Below are positions 16,509-24,149 of a stretch of 64,000 bases of DNA, in pieces (the first letter of the stretch is position 1; every line of letters starts with the position of its first letter). The stretch is from Streptomyces antimicrobicus (GTDB taxonomy: Bacteria > Actinomycetota > Actinomycetes > Streptomycetales > Streptomycetaceae): the NCBI RefSeq assembly GCF_020532625.1, contig NZ_JAJAUY010000014.1, positions 1-64,000 on the forward strand. The letters are read 5' to 3'. The notes below the pieces were generated by a model. That model was not told the origin of the DNA and did not search any database. It saw only the letters and a program-made list of their open reading frames with translations. A program made the position numbers and the translations under genes.

Positions 16509-17902
16509 GCGACGGTCTGACCTACCGCAAGGACGTGGAGTTCCTCGCCGAGTGCAATCCGGCCCTGGTCGAGCGCAACGCGATGGAGTTCAAGCGGCTG
16601 CGCGACCTCCTCACCGAGATCGGCACCCCGGCCCGCCGCGCCGAGACCGGCACGCAATGGCACAGCGAGCACAGCGGTGCGTACACCTCCCGCCTCTCCG
16701 AGGCGCGCAAGCTCGCCGAGCAGATGGCCGAGGGCTTCGGCAAGGCGGCCGGCGCCCTGCACGCGTACGCCCAGGCGCTGACCACGGCCAAGTCGCACTA
16801 CTCGGCCGGCAAGCGGACCGAGCAGGCCCTCGCGGACCTCATCCACACCAAGGGCACCGCCATCACCCGCACCGCGCAGGAGGCCGAGCCGATGCGGCAG
16901 TGGGAGGACATGCGGGCGACCACCGGCGTCATGGACTTCTTCGCCGAACTGACCATGGACGTGGACGACATCCGCGACCGGGCCAACAGCCTGCACGACA
17001 GCTGCGGCGGCAGCTTCGACCAGGCCAGGACCACCGAGTCCGAGGCCCGCGCCACCTGCCTGCACGCGCTGGACCAGGCGTACGACCTGCTGCCCGAGTT
17101 CAAGCTCAAGGGCGACGCCTCCAAGGTGGACCTGTACGCCGCCCTGGCCGACCTGCGCCGCGAGGGCGCGGAGGCCCGGCAGAACCCGCTCACCCACCTG
17201 CCGGGCAGCGGGCCGAAGCGGGACATGACCGGGCCGCTGGGCAAGGAGCCGGTCTCCCCGGCGCTGCGCGACATCCGGATGCGGGTGGCGGGGCTGCCCG
17301 AGGCCGCCGACACCTACTGGTGGCCGCCGTCCTCCGACGCCGACAAGACCGCCTGGCTGCAGCAGAACAAGGAGCTGCTCAAGGCCGCCGCGGCGCACGC
17401 GGGGCTGCCGCCGGAGATGGTCGCCGGCATCGCGTGGCGGGAGGTCGCCGGGCAGCCCGGCTTCTTCGACGACATCACGGACACCGTGCGCGAACAGGCC
17501 GCCGCGCCCTGGGGGCTGAGCCCCGTGGCCCCGCAGAACCTGCCCTGGCGGCTGGCGGGCAACCCGGACGAGACCTCGTTCGGCCCGATCGCCATCCAGC
17601 TGCGGCGCGGCGCGGAGGTGCTCGGCTACGACCCGCAGCACCTGACCGAGGGCCAGCGCAACCTGATCGAGGGCGCCCTCCAGGACCCCAAGCAGAACGC
17701 CTTCATCGCGGCCGGCTACCTCGCGCAGCTCAAGGCCGAGAGCGGCTTCGCCGACGTACCGGCGGAGCAGATGACCGAGGCGCAGATGAAGGAGCTCGCC
17801 GCCCGCTACAACGGGGGCCCCTATTGGCGGACGGACAAGGCGCAGAACTACGGTGACGAGTTCGGCGGGAACCTGGACGACGTGAGGAAAGCCCTGAAAT
17901 GA
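16505..17902 (+). CDS. helical protein with C-terminal lysozyme-like (lytic transglycosylase) domain
   Basis: This 465-residue two-part protein has an N-terminal 240 residues that are helical and WXG/ESX-like (QWHSEHSGAYTSRLSEARKL, AEGFGKAAGALHAYAQAL), as in type VII secretion substrates. After a short linker, residues about 290-450 look like a lysozyme/SLT fold: a glutamate in MVAGIAWREVAGQPG near 313 as candidate acid, ETSFGPIAIQLRRG in the place of the usual S-x-G-x-x-Q segment, FIAAGYLAQLKAE, and RYNGGPY at about 434-440, the hallmark A-x-Y-N-x-G-P. No signal peptide is present. The GTG at 16505 overlaps the upstream stop (GTGA). The likely role is a cell-wall-cleaving secreted effector or a wall-remodelling enzyme. 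Confidence 0.72.
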   Translation: MSDGLTYRKDVEFLAECNPALVERNAMEFKRLRDLLTEIGTPARRAETGTQWHSEHSGAYTSRLSEARKLAEQMAEGFGKAAGALHAYAQALTTAKSHYSAGKRTEQALADLIHTKGTAITRTAQEAEPMRQWEDMRATTGVMDFFAELTMDVDDIRDRANSLHDSCGGSFDQARTTESEARATCLHALDQAYDLLPEFKLKGDASKVDLYAALADLRREGAEARQNPLTHLPGSGPKRDMTGPLGKEPVSPALRDIRMRVAGLPEAADTYWWPPSSDADKTAWLQQNKELLKAAAAHAGLPPEMVAGIAWREVAGQPGFFDDITDTVREQAAAPWGLSPVAPQNLPWRLAGNPDETSFGPIAIQLRRGAEVLGYDPQHLTEGQRNLIEGALQDPKQNAFIAAGYLAQLKAESGFADVPAEQMTEAQMKELAARYNGGPYWRTDKAQNYGDEFGGNLDDVRKALK

Positions 17903-18219
17903 CCTACGACCGCGAGAGCGTCGACCTCCCGGAGGACCGGGGCTGCCTGCGGTGGGTGCTGGGCGTCCCCCTCGTCCTGATCCACGGGCTGAACGCGTTC
18001 CTCGTCTTCTCCGCCGTCGCCCACGGCCCCCAGGGCGCGTGGGACGACCAGGGCTACGCGGGCACCACCGCGGCCTGCGTCCTCGCGATCGCCCTGAGCC
18101 TGCTGGGCCTGGCCGTCACCGCCGTTCCGTCGGTCCGCCGGACGATGGGCCGGTGGTGGTTCGCACCGCCGGTGGTGCTCGGCACGGTCGCCTTCGTACG
18201 GGCCTGGACCCTGAACTGA
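17899..18219 (+). CDS. three-helix membrane protein, possible immunity protein
   Basis: This 106-residue protein has three predicted membrane helices (VLGVPLVLIHGLNAFLVFSA, ACVLAIALSLLGLAVTA, WFAPPVVLGTVAFVRAW). Its ATG overlaps the upstream stop as ATGA, so it is the third member of the coupled cassette, and the operon ends at a 23-bp hairpin. Small polytopic proteins immediately after peptidoglycan-hydrolase toxins often give immunity; that role here is an inference from position. I do not recognise a named family. Confidence 0.65.
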   Translation: MTYDRESVDLPEDRGCLRWVLGVPLVLIHGLNAFLVFSAVAHGPQGAWDDQGYAGTTAACVLAIALSLLGLAVTAVPSVRRTMGRWWFAPPVVLGTVAFVRAWTLN

Positions 18220-18269
18220 CGCGCGCCGCGGCCCCCGTCCTGGCAGCAGGACGGGGGCCGCGGCGCGCG
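18220..18269. terminator. strong bidirectional terminator (23-bp perfect stem)
   Basis: Arms 18220-18242 and 18247-18269 pair perfectly around a GCAG loop. The hairpin directly abuts the stop codon of the cassette's last gene and also faces the symporter gene from the other side (stop 18302). Confidence 0.85.
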
Positions 18270-18301
18270 TGGTGCGGGTCGGACCTGGGTCGGACGGCGG
18301 G

Positions 18302-19630
18302 TCAGACGGTGGCGGGGACGGCCACCTTGCGCTCGGCCTCGCGGACCTCGGCCTCGTCCAGCGGGGAGGCGGACGCGGTGGCGTAGGCCGTCTTGTCGAG
18401 GATGCCCTCGCGGGCCGAGACCAGGACGGGGACCAGGGACTGCCCCGCGACGTTGGTGGCGGTGCGCATCATGTCGAGGATCGGGTCGATCGCCATCAGC
18501 AGGCCGACGCCCTCCAGCGGCAGGCCCAGGGTCGACAGGGTCAGCGTCAGCATGACCGTGGCGCCCGTCAGGCCGGCGGTGGCGGCCGAGCCGACCACGG
18601 AGACGAAGGCGATCAGCAGGTAGTCCTTGACGCCGAGCTGCACGTCGAAGATCTGCGCGATGAAGATCGCGGCGAGCGCCGGGTAGATGGCGGCGCAGCC
18701 GTCCATCTTGGTGGTCGCGCCGAACGGCACGGCGAAGGACGCGTACTCCTTCGGGACGCCCAGGCGCTCGGTGACCTTCTGGGTGACCGGCATGGTGCCG
18801 ACCGAGGAGCGGGAGACGAAGGCCAGCTGGATGGCGGGCCAGGCGCCCTTGAAGAACTGCAGCGGGTTGACCTTGGCGACGGTGGCCAGCAGCAGCGGGT
18901 AGACGCCGAACAGGACCAGGGCGCAGCCGATGTAGACGTCGGCCGTGAAGGTCGCGTACTTGCCGATCAGGTCCCAGCCGTAGGTGCCGATGGCGGTGCC
19001 GATGAGGCCGACGGTGCCCAGCGGGGCGAGCCGGATGACCCACCACAGGGCCTTCTGCAGCAGTTCCAGCACCGACTGGGACAGGCTCAGCAGCGGCTGC
19101 GCCTTGTCACCGAGCTGGAGGGCGGCGACACCGGCGACGGCGGCCATGAAGACGATCTGCAGCACGTTCAGCTCGGTGAACGGGGTGACGACGTCGTTCG
19201 GCACGATGCCGGTCAGGAAGTCGATCCAGGAGCCCTGGCGCTTGGGCAGCTTGCCGTCGGCCGGGGTCAGGCCGGTGCCCGAGCCGGGGTTGGTCAGCAG
19301 GCCGAGGACCAGGCCGATGCTCACCGCGATCAGCGAGGTGAGCATGAACCAGAGCAGCGTGCGGGTGGCCAGCCGGGCGGCGTTGTTGACCTTCCGCAGG
19401 TTGGTGATGGACACCAGGATCGCGAAGAAGACGAGCGGGGCGACGGCCAGCTTCAGCAGCTGGACGAAGATGTCGCCGACCTTCTCCAGGGTCGTGTGCA
19501 ACCAGCTGACGTCCTGGCTGCGGGCCAGCCAGCCGAGGAGCACACCGAGCACGAGACCGGTGACGATCTGGGCCCAGAACGGGAATTTGAACGAGGCCTT
19601 GGGGGCCGCGGTGGACGTGGATGTGGACAC
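18302..19630 (-). CDS. dicarboxylate/amino-acid:cation symporter (DAACS family)
   Basis: This is an integral membrane symporter of the GltP/DctA family, taking up C4-dicarboxylates or acidic amino acids with H+ or Na+. It shows the family signatures: the serine-rich hairpin region FVSRSSVGTMPVT, PFGATTKMDGCA in TM7, and DPILDMMRTATNVAGQ in TM8 with the conserved Asp and Asn. Eight helices and two re-entrant loops are expected. The GTG at 19630 is favoured because GGAG sits 7 nt upstream and the first helix follows closely (442 residues); earlier starts add a disordered extension. It carries Ser-Ser-Val in the serine-rich loop where many relatives have Ser-Ser-Ala. Cation and substrate are undetermined. 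Confidence 0.92.
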   Translation of the reverse strand: MSTSTSTAAPKASFKFPFWAQIVTGLVLGVLLGWLARSQDVSWLHTTLEKVGDIFVQLLKLAVAPLVFFAILVSITNLRKVNNAARLATRTLLWFMLTSLIAVSIGLVLGLLTNPGSGTGLTPADGKLPKRQGSWIDFLTGIVPNDVVTPFTELNVLQIVFMAAVAGVAALQLGDKAQPLLSLSQSVLELLQKALWWVIRLAPLGTVGLIGTAIGTYGWDLIGKYATFTADVYIGCALVLFGVYPLLLATVAKVNPLQFFKGAWPAIQLAFVSRSSVGTMPVTQKVTERLGVPKEYASFAVPFGATTKMDGCAAIYPALAAIFIAQIFDVQLGVKDYLLIAFVSVVGSAATAGLTGATVMLTLTLSTLGLPLEGVGLLMAIDPILDMMRTATNVAGQSLVPVLVSAREGILDKTAYATASASPLDEAEVREAERKVAVPATV

Positions 19631-19870
19631 GGACACACTCCGGGGATGGCGCACGGGAGGCAGGGACATTTCTGCGGGGGTGTTGCGCGGTGCGGCAGCC
19701 AGGAATGTGCCCGGCCCGGACCGCTGCTGAACGCGTGAAGCTGTTACGGACAGCAACAGGCCGCGGACACACGGCGGCAGAGGTCGACGTGCAGGCGCGC
19801 CACGAGCAGGGTGCCCGGGGCAGTCAGAGGCGCTTCAACAGTCAACATGTGGGCTACGTTAACACTGATC

Positions 19871-19899
19871 CTTTGAGATACTCAAAGGAGATCTTTGAG
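19871..19899. promoter_or_regulatory. triple CTTTGAG half-site cluster upstream of the symporter
   Basis: Three alternating copies of CTTTGAG/CTCAAAG occur in 29 bp: CTTTGAG-ATA-CTCAAAG (19871-19887), then GAGAT and another CTTTGAG. The patch is AT-rich against a 72% GC background and lies in the otherwise gene-free 19631-20009 gap, 240 bp upstream of the symporter start. It looks like a multi-site operator. The rest of that gap holds no other gene I can support. Confidence 0.45.
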
Positions 19900-19945
19900 G
19901 AGCGGGCCTCCCGGAACGAGGAACGAGCCTCCCGGAACGCCGAAA

Positions 19946-19980
19946 GCCCCGGCGCGGGACGGGAAGTCCTGCGCCGGGGC
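19946..19980 (-). terminator. terminator of the DUF4229 gene
   Basis: A 15-bp stem (GCCCCGGCGCGGGAC and its partner, one G-T pair) with a GGGAA loop is followed on the minus strand by TTTCGG. It starts 29 bp after the stop codon of the DUF4229-type gene. Confidence 0.75.
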
Positions 19981-20009
19981 CCTCGGGAGTGTGACGAACG
20001 AGACGCCGC

Positions 20010-20324
20010 TCAGGAGTGGGCGGCACGCGCGGCGTCGTCCGCCGCGTCCTCCTGGCTGCGGTTCTCGGCGAGCCGGCCCTTGGCCCGCTCGACCTTGCCG
20101 ACGATCTGCTGGGACATCTCCTCGCGCTGCTTGCGCAGCAGCACGAAGGACAGCGGCGCCGAGAGCACCAGCGCCAGCAGCACGACCCACGCCAGATTGG
20201 CGTCGCCGAGCCCGGCCGGCACCAGACGCAGCCGGACCAGCCCCCAGACGACGAAGAAGCAGCCGACGAAGATGCCCAGCCGCATGGCGGTGTAGCGGAT
20301 CGTGGCGCTCGGCTTCTGGGACAC
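20010..20324 (-). CDS. DUF4229 family membrane protein
   Basis: This 104-residue protein has two membrane helices (LGIFVGCFFVVWGLVRLRL and LAWVVLLALVLSAPLSFVLL) followed by a charged, probably coiled-coil tail (REEMSQQIVGKVERAKGRLA). This is the pattern of DUF4229, a small actinobacterial membrane family of unknown function often near menaquinone and respiratory genes. The GTG at 20324 has AAGAAGGG upstream at good spacing; longer frames have no such signal. Confidence 0.85.
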   Translation of the reverse strand: MSQKPSATIRYTAMRLGIFVGCFFVVWGLVRLRLVPAGLGDANLAWVVLLALVLSAPLSFVLLRKQREEMSQQIVGKVERAKGRLAENRSQEDAADDAARAAHS

Positions 20325-20404
20325 GGTGACCCTTCTTTCGTCGGTACGTCCGGTGATGCCCGTCCAGTGAAGCACGCCGACCCCCCGCGCCCGCGCGCCG
20401 GGGG

Positions 20405-20929
20405 TCAGCCGAGCGGCAGCAGCATGAAGATGTCGTCGCGGTCGTCGCCGGGGGCCACGCGGATGGCGGACGGGACCCGGCCGACCTCCTTGTAGCCGCA
20501 CGCGGCGTAGAAGTGCTCCAGGCCCAGGCCGCCGCGGCAGTTCAGCCGGATCGCCTCGATGCCGTCGAAGCCGCGCACCGCGTCCGCGACCGCGGCCATC
20601 AGGTCGCGGCCGTAGCCCCGGCCCTGGTGACGGGGGTGGACCATCACCGTGTACACCCACAGCCAGTGGGTCATCAGCTGGTGCGTGTTGTAGGTGAGGA
20701 AGGCGGTCGCGGCCACCCGGCCCTCGGCGTCGTGACCGACCAGCAGCCGCGAGGCGCCGTCGGCGACCTGGGCGAGCTGCTTGATCAGCTGCGGCCGTAC
20801 GGCGTCCCGGTCGACCGGCGGCACGAAGCCGACCGCACCGCCCGCGTTGGAGACGTCCGTCCACAGGTCGAGGAGGCCCTCGTGGAGGGCGGGGTCGATG
20901 ACGGGGTCCAGCGTGAAGGTAAGGGTCAT
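20405..20929 (-). CDS. GNAT-family N-acetyltransferase
   Basis: This 174-residue acetyltransferase transfers an acetyl group from acetyl-CoA to an unknown amine. The acetyl-CoA-binding motif A reads VYTVMVHPRHQGRGYGRDLM at about 92-111, then IEAIRLNCRGGLGLEHFYAA and CGYKEVGRVPSAIRV, the motif B region. The single domain has normal length. Its upstream AT-rich patch (TAATAGATAG, about 10 bp before the ATG) may be a -10, giving a very short leader. It precedes the DUF4229 gene on the same strand. Confidence 0.88.
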   Translation of the reverse strand: MTLTFTLDPVIDPALHEGLLDLWTDVSNAGGAVGFVPPVDRDAVRPQLIKQLAQVADGASRLLVGHDAEGRVAATAFLTYNTHQLMTHWLWVYTVMVHPRHQGRGYGRDLMAAVADAVRGFDGIEAIRLNCRGGLGLEHFYAACGYKEVGRVPSAIRVAPGDDRDDIFMLLPLG

Positions 20930-21150
20930 AGGGCGAGGCTATCTATTACACACCGGGTGCCGCAACGGTATTGCGCCGAGCGGGAAACGGCGCGCTGCGG
21001 CCGCACTTCCCCCAGGGCAGCGACCTGCCCGTCCCCGATGCCGAGCGCCGCACCACCCGGGAAATTTCCCGGGTGCCGCTTCCTCGAACGGCCTGATCGG
21101 TCAGAGTGAGTGTGCGACCAGGCGCAACGCGCTCGACGAGGAGGGACGCC

Positions 21151-21226
21151 ATGGCCTTACGGTTCGTCGGTAAAGATCCGGAGTCCGGGGACCACGGAGG
21201 CGCTCCGTGTCGCAGAGTCTGACTGA
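21151..21226 (+). pseudogene. internally deleted DUF397-like gene remnant
   Basis: With a very good RBS (GAGGAGGGA), the ATG at 21151 opens a frame reading MALRFVGKDPESGDHG. This is the usual start of the roughly 75-residue streptomycete proteins that precede DUF6879 genes. The end of such a protein (EALRVAESD followed by TGA at 21224) is visible only in another frame. The middle is missing and the joint is frame-shifted, leaving a 23-codon ORF that stops at 21222. Codon 3 is TTA, the rare bldA-dependent leucine codon. The remnant may still supply the coupled start for the next gene. Confidence 0.6.
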
Positions 21227-21731
21227 CTTCTCCGACCTCATCAGGTCGGTCCAGCAGTCGGCCGTTCATCTGGAGATGCGGGACGGGTACGGCGTCGAGA
21301 ACGAGATCGAAGGCTTCGCCGCGTGGAAGGACGGTCACCGGCTCGACCCGGAAGACCGAGCGTCGTGGTGGCGCCCCTGGCTCGACCTCGTACAGGAGAT
21401 CACGGCCAAGGGTGTGCTGATCCGCCGGGCCCGGATCATCTCCGAGCCGGTCAGCGACTACATCGCCTACGAGCACTCGTTCACGTTCACCAACATCGCC
21501 GCCGGGGAGCAGATCCGATGGCTTCCCCGTCGCCACGCATCCGACCTGATGTTGCCCGGTAACGACTACTGGCTGTTCGACGGACGGCTGGTCCAGTTCA
21601 ACATCTTCGACGGCCTCGGGCGGTGGGTACACACCGACCAGACCGAAGACCCCGCCGTAGCGGCACAGTGCGAGGCAGCGTTCGAAGCAGTGTGGGAGCG
21701 CGGTGTCCCGCACGAGAAGTACGCCGTCTGA
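21207..21731 (+). CDS. DUF6879 family protein
   Basis: This 174-residue soluble protein begins LTDFSDLIRSVQQSAVHLEM. It is marked by WWRPWLDLVQEITAKGVLIRRARII, SDYIAYEHSFTFTNIAAGE and WLPRRHASDLMLPGNDYWLF. This matches DUF6879, an actinomycete family of unknown function that sits with XRE/DUF5753 regulators and short DUF397-like genes in signalling-type islands. The GTG at 21207 lies inside the preceding remnant, so it was originally translationally coupled to it. The protein itself appears full length, unlike its two broken neighbours. Confidence 0.8.
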   Translation: MSQSLTDFSDLIRSVQQSAVHLEMRDGYGVENEIEGFAAWKDGHRLDPEDRASWWRPWLDLVQEITAKGVLIRRARIISEPVSDYIAYEHSFTFTNIAAGEQIRWLPRRHASDLMLPGNDYWLFDGRLVQFNIFDGLGRWVHTDQTEDPAVAAQCEAAFEAVWERGVPHEKYAV

Positions 21732-21751
21732 TTTCCTGGCCCGGTCAGCTC

Positions 21752-22075
21752 ATGCCCACATCTCCGCTCTCCAGCGCCCAGGCCGCACGCAAAGCCGTCG
21801 CCGTCCGCCTCCAAGGGCTGATGAAAGACGCTGGGCTCTCAGGGCACGAGCTGGCCGTCCGGTGCGGCTGGCACCGAGCCAAGTCGTCCCCCATCGCCCG
21901 GGGCATCACGCCGCCCGAGTTCCAGGACCGGGGCTGGAGGCTTGAGCCCGGCGGGAAGCGGGTCAGCTTCGAGGCGACCTGCGCCAACCGTGACCACCTG
22001 TGGACCGGGAACCTCACCGTGGAGGGGCTCGCCCCGGAGCGGGTGGCCGAGCGCCCTTCTCTCTACCACGCCTAG
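21752..22075 (+). pseudogene. truncated XRE regulator fused to unrelated sequence
   Basis: This 107-codon ORF's first 50 residues are a helix-turn-helix start of the XRE/DUF5753 kind (AAGKAV-like AARKAVAVRLQGLMKDAGLS, GHELAVRCGWHRAKSSPIAR). After ITPP the sequence no longer resembles the family, and the remaining 55 residues (for example GWRLEPGGKRVSFEATCANR) are unrecognised. Intact members are about 280 residues. The simplest reading is a deletion that joined the head of a regulator gene to a piece of another gene. Whether the fusion protein is made is unknown. Confidence 0.55.
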
Positions 22076-22088
22076 CTCGAAGCAGAAC

Positions 22089-22122
22089 GAGGCCCCGGTC
22101 CCCCCTCGGGGACCGGGGCCTC
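22089..22122. terminator. bidirectional terminator before mqnE
   Basis: A perfect 15-bp stem (GAGGCCCCGGTCCCC) with a CCTC loop lies 14 bp after the XRE-remnant stop and 54 bp from the mqnE stop on the opposite strand. Confidence 0.8.
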
Positions 22123-22175
22123 GCGCACGCGCCGGAGGCACGCACCGGAAGCGGGCGTCGGAAGCGGGCGTCGGG

Positions 22176-23339
22176 TCAGACGCGCATCGGCTGCGGCGAC
22201 TCGCGCAGCTGGGCGTCCGGGCCCGGGTACTCGCGGATGACCTCGTAGCGCGTGTTGCGCTCGACCGGGCGGAAGCCGGCCTCCCGGATCAGCTCCAGGA
22301 GGTCGTCCCGGGTGAGCTTGTTCGGGGTGCCGTAGTTGTCGGCGTCGTGCGTGATCTTGTACTCGACGACCGAGCCGTCCATGTCGTCCGCGCCGTGCTG
22401 CAGGGCGAGCTGGGCGGTCTGCACGCCGTGCATCACCCAGAAGACCTTCACGTGCGGGACGTTGTCGAAGAGGAGGCGGGAGACCGCGAAGGTCTTCAGC
22501 GCCTCGGCGCCCGTCGCCATCGTCGTGCGCGCCTGGAGGGTGTTGCGGACCTTGCCGTCCTGCATGTCCACGAAGTCGTGCTGGTACCGCAGCGGGATGA
22601 AGACCTGGAAGCCGCCGGTCTCGTCCTGGAGCTCGCGCAGCCGCAGCACGTGGTCCACGCGGTGGCGCGGCTCCTCGATGTGCCCGTAGAGCATCGTGCA
22701 CGGGGTCTTCAGACCCTTCTCGTGCGCGAGGCGGTGGATGCGCGACCAGTCCTCCCAGTGGGTCCTGTGGTCGACGATGTGCTGGCGGACCTCCCAGTCG
22801 AAGATCTCCGCGCCGCCACCGGTCAGCGACTCCAGGCCGGCGTCGATCAGCTCGTCGAGGATCTCGGACGCCGACAGGCCCGAGATGGTCTCGAAGTGGT
22901 GGATCTCGGTCGCCGTGAAGGCCTTCAGCGAGACGTTCGGCAGGGCCTTCTTCAGCTCGCGCAGCGAGCGCGGGTAGTAGCGCCACGGCAGGTTGGGGTG
23001 CAGGCCGTTGACCACGTGCAGCTCGGTGAGGTGCTCGTTCTCCATGGCCTTGGCCAGGCGGACGGCCTCCTCGATGCGCATCGTGTACGCGTCCTTCTCG
23101 CCCGGCTTGCGCTGGAAGGAGCAGTACGCGCACGAGGCCGTGCACACGTTGGTCATGTTGAGGTGGCGGTTGACGTTGAAGTGCACGACGTCGCCGTTCA
23201 GCTTCGTGCGCACCTCGTGGGCGAGACCCCCGAGCCAGGCCAGATCGTCGGACTCGTAGAGGGCGATGCCGTCCTCCCGCGTCAGCCGCTCGCCGGAGCG
23301 GACCTTCTCCTCCAGCTCGCGCTTGAGCCCAGCGTCCAT
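22176..23339 (-). CDS. mqnE: aminofutalosine synthase MqnE (radical SAM)
   Basis: MqnE joins 3-[(1-carboxyvinyl)oxy]benzoate to S-adenosylmethionine to make 6-amino-6-deoxyfutalosine, using a [4Fe-4S] cluster. The cluster motif C-x3-C-x2-C is present as CTASCAYC at about 70-77, after VVHFNVNRHLNMTNV. Other family marks are HLTELHVVNGLHPNLPWRYY, AFTATEIHHFETISG and GGGAEIFDWEVRQ. At 387 residues the length is normal. The ATG at 23339 has GGAGGCGAC upstream; longer open frame to 23942 belongs to the neighbouring regulator region. It supplies the product of mqnA (22 kb upstream) to the next step. Confidence 0.96.
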   Translation of the reverse strand: MDAGLKRELEEKVRSGERLTREDGIALYESDDLAWLGGLAHEVRTKLNGDVVHFNVNRHLNMTNVCTASCAYCSFQRKPGEKDAYTMRIEEAVRLAKAMENEHLTELHVVNGLHPNLPWRYYPRSLRELKKALPNVSLKAFTATEIHHFETISGLSASEILDELIDAGLESLTGGGAEIFDWEVRQHIVDHRTHWEDWSRIHRLAHEKGLKTPCTMLYGHIEEPRHRVDHVLRLRELQDETGGFQVFIPLRYQHDFVDMQDGKVRNTLQARTTMATGAEALKTFAVSRLLFDNVPHVKVFWVMHGVQTAQLALQHGADDMDGSVVEYKITHDADNYGTPNKLTRDDLLELIREAGFRPVERNTRYEVIREYPGPDAQLRESPQPMRV

Positions 23340-23413
23340 GTGCCGGTCGCCTCCTCTAGATGTCCTGCAACCCTCCCCCGGGCAACGCCTGGGGGCACCC
23401 CCAAACCGTACTC

Positions 23414-23869
23414 TCAGCGCTCCTCGGGCAATTCCCCGACCCGGTTCTCCCACTTCGTGGAGAGCACGATCGTGGTCCGGGTGCGGGAGACGCCCTTGGT
23501 CCCGGACAGCTTTCGGATGATCTTCTCCAGGCCGTCCACGTCGCTGGCGCGCACCTTGAGCATGTAGGAGTCGTCGCCCGCGATGAACCAGCAGTCCTCG
23601 ATCTCGGCGAAGTCGCGCAGCCGGCGGGCGACGTCCTCGTGGTCGGCGGCGTCGGAGAGCGAGATGCCGATCAGGGCGGTGACGCCGAGGCCGAGCGAGG
23701 CCGAGTCGACCGTCGCACGGTAGCCGGTGATCACGCCGGCCGATTCCAGCCGGTTGATCCGGTCGGTGACGCTGGGGCCCGAGAGGCCTACGAGCCGGCC
23801 GAGCTCCGCGTAGGAGGCACGTCCGTTCTCCCTCAGTGCCTGGATGAGCTGCCTGTCCACCGCGTCCAT
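23414..23869 (-). CDS. Lrp/AsnC-family transcriptional regulator
   Basis: This 151-residue feast/famine regulator has an N-terminal winged helix-turn-helix (LIQALRENGRASYAELGRLV, then GLSGPSVTDRINRLESAGVI) and a C-terminal RAM effector-binding domain (ALIGISLSDAADHEDVARRL, DSYMLKVRASDVDGLEKII, RTTIVLSTKWE). It is likely to bind an amino acid. The ATG at 23869 has GGAAGG about 10 nt upstream; ATGs at 23887 and 23905 are longer alternatives with weaker signals. It is next to mqnE on the same strand and divergent from the 44-residue ORF. Confidence 0.93.
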   Translation of the reverse strand: MDAVDRQLIQALRENGRASYAELGRLVGLSGPSVTDRINRLESAGVITGYRATVDSASLGLGVTALIGISLSDAADHEDVARRLRDFAEIEDCWFIAGDDSYMLKVRASDVDGLEKIIRKLSGTKGVSRTRTTIVLSTKWENRVGELPEER

Positions 23870-23912
23870 ATACCTGGAGCCTTCCATTATTCGGCGATCC
23901 TGCAAGTTTACG

Positions 23913-23948
23913 TATAGAATCGAAGGCGCACAGGGTCAACACCCTGTG
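23913..23948 (+). promoter_or_regulatory. -10-like element and hairpin ahead of the 44-residue ORF
   Basis: TATAGAAT at 23913-23920 is a good -10 for plus-strand transcription. About 10 bp further, CACAGGGT-CAAC-ACCCTGTG (23929-23948) is an 8-bp inverted repeat that could act as an operator or as a small 5' hairpin in the leader. The region is shared with the divergent Lrp regulator, which may bind here. Confidence 0.4.
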
Positions 23949-23991
23949 AATCTTTCAACAGATCAATGACGATCTTCAGGAGTGGTTCACC

Positions 23992-24126
23992 GTGTACACG
24001 ATCGAGATGGCCTACGCCCACATGCGACAGCTGCAGGAGCTGGCCAACCGATCCCGTGCCCACCAGCCCGCCGCCGCCCACCGCCTCGACAAGGCGCGCA
24101 AGCCGCTGAGCAGCAAGAAGCGCTGA
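23992..24126 (+). CDS. small 44-residue basic protein
   Basis: This short gene starts with GTG at 23992 behind a clear CAGGAG RBS. It encodes VYTIEMAYAHMRQLQELANR followed by a basic tail ending KPLSSKKR. The first half is a likely amphipathic helix and the C-terminus is strongly positive. From memory, similar short proteins beginning this way are common in streptomycete genomes next to this menaquinone region, which supports its being real; the function is unknown. It lies between the Lrp regulator and ubiX and converges on ubiX. Confidence 0.65.
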   Translation: MYTIEMAYAHMRQLQELANRSRAHQPAAAHRLDKARKPLSSKKR

Positions 24127-24149
24127 CTCCCGGGGGCCCGAGCCTCCCC

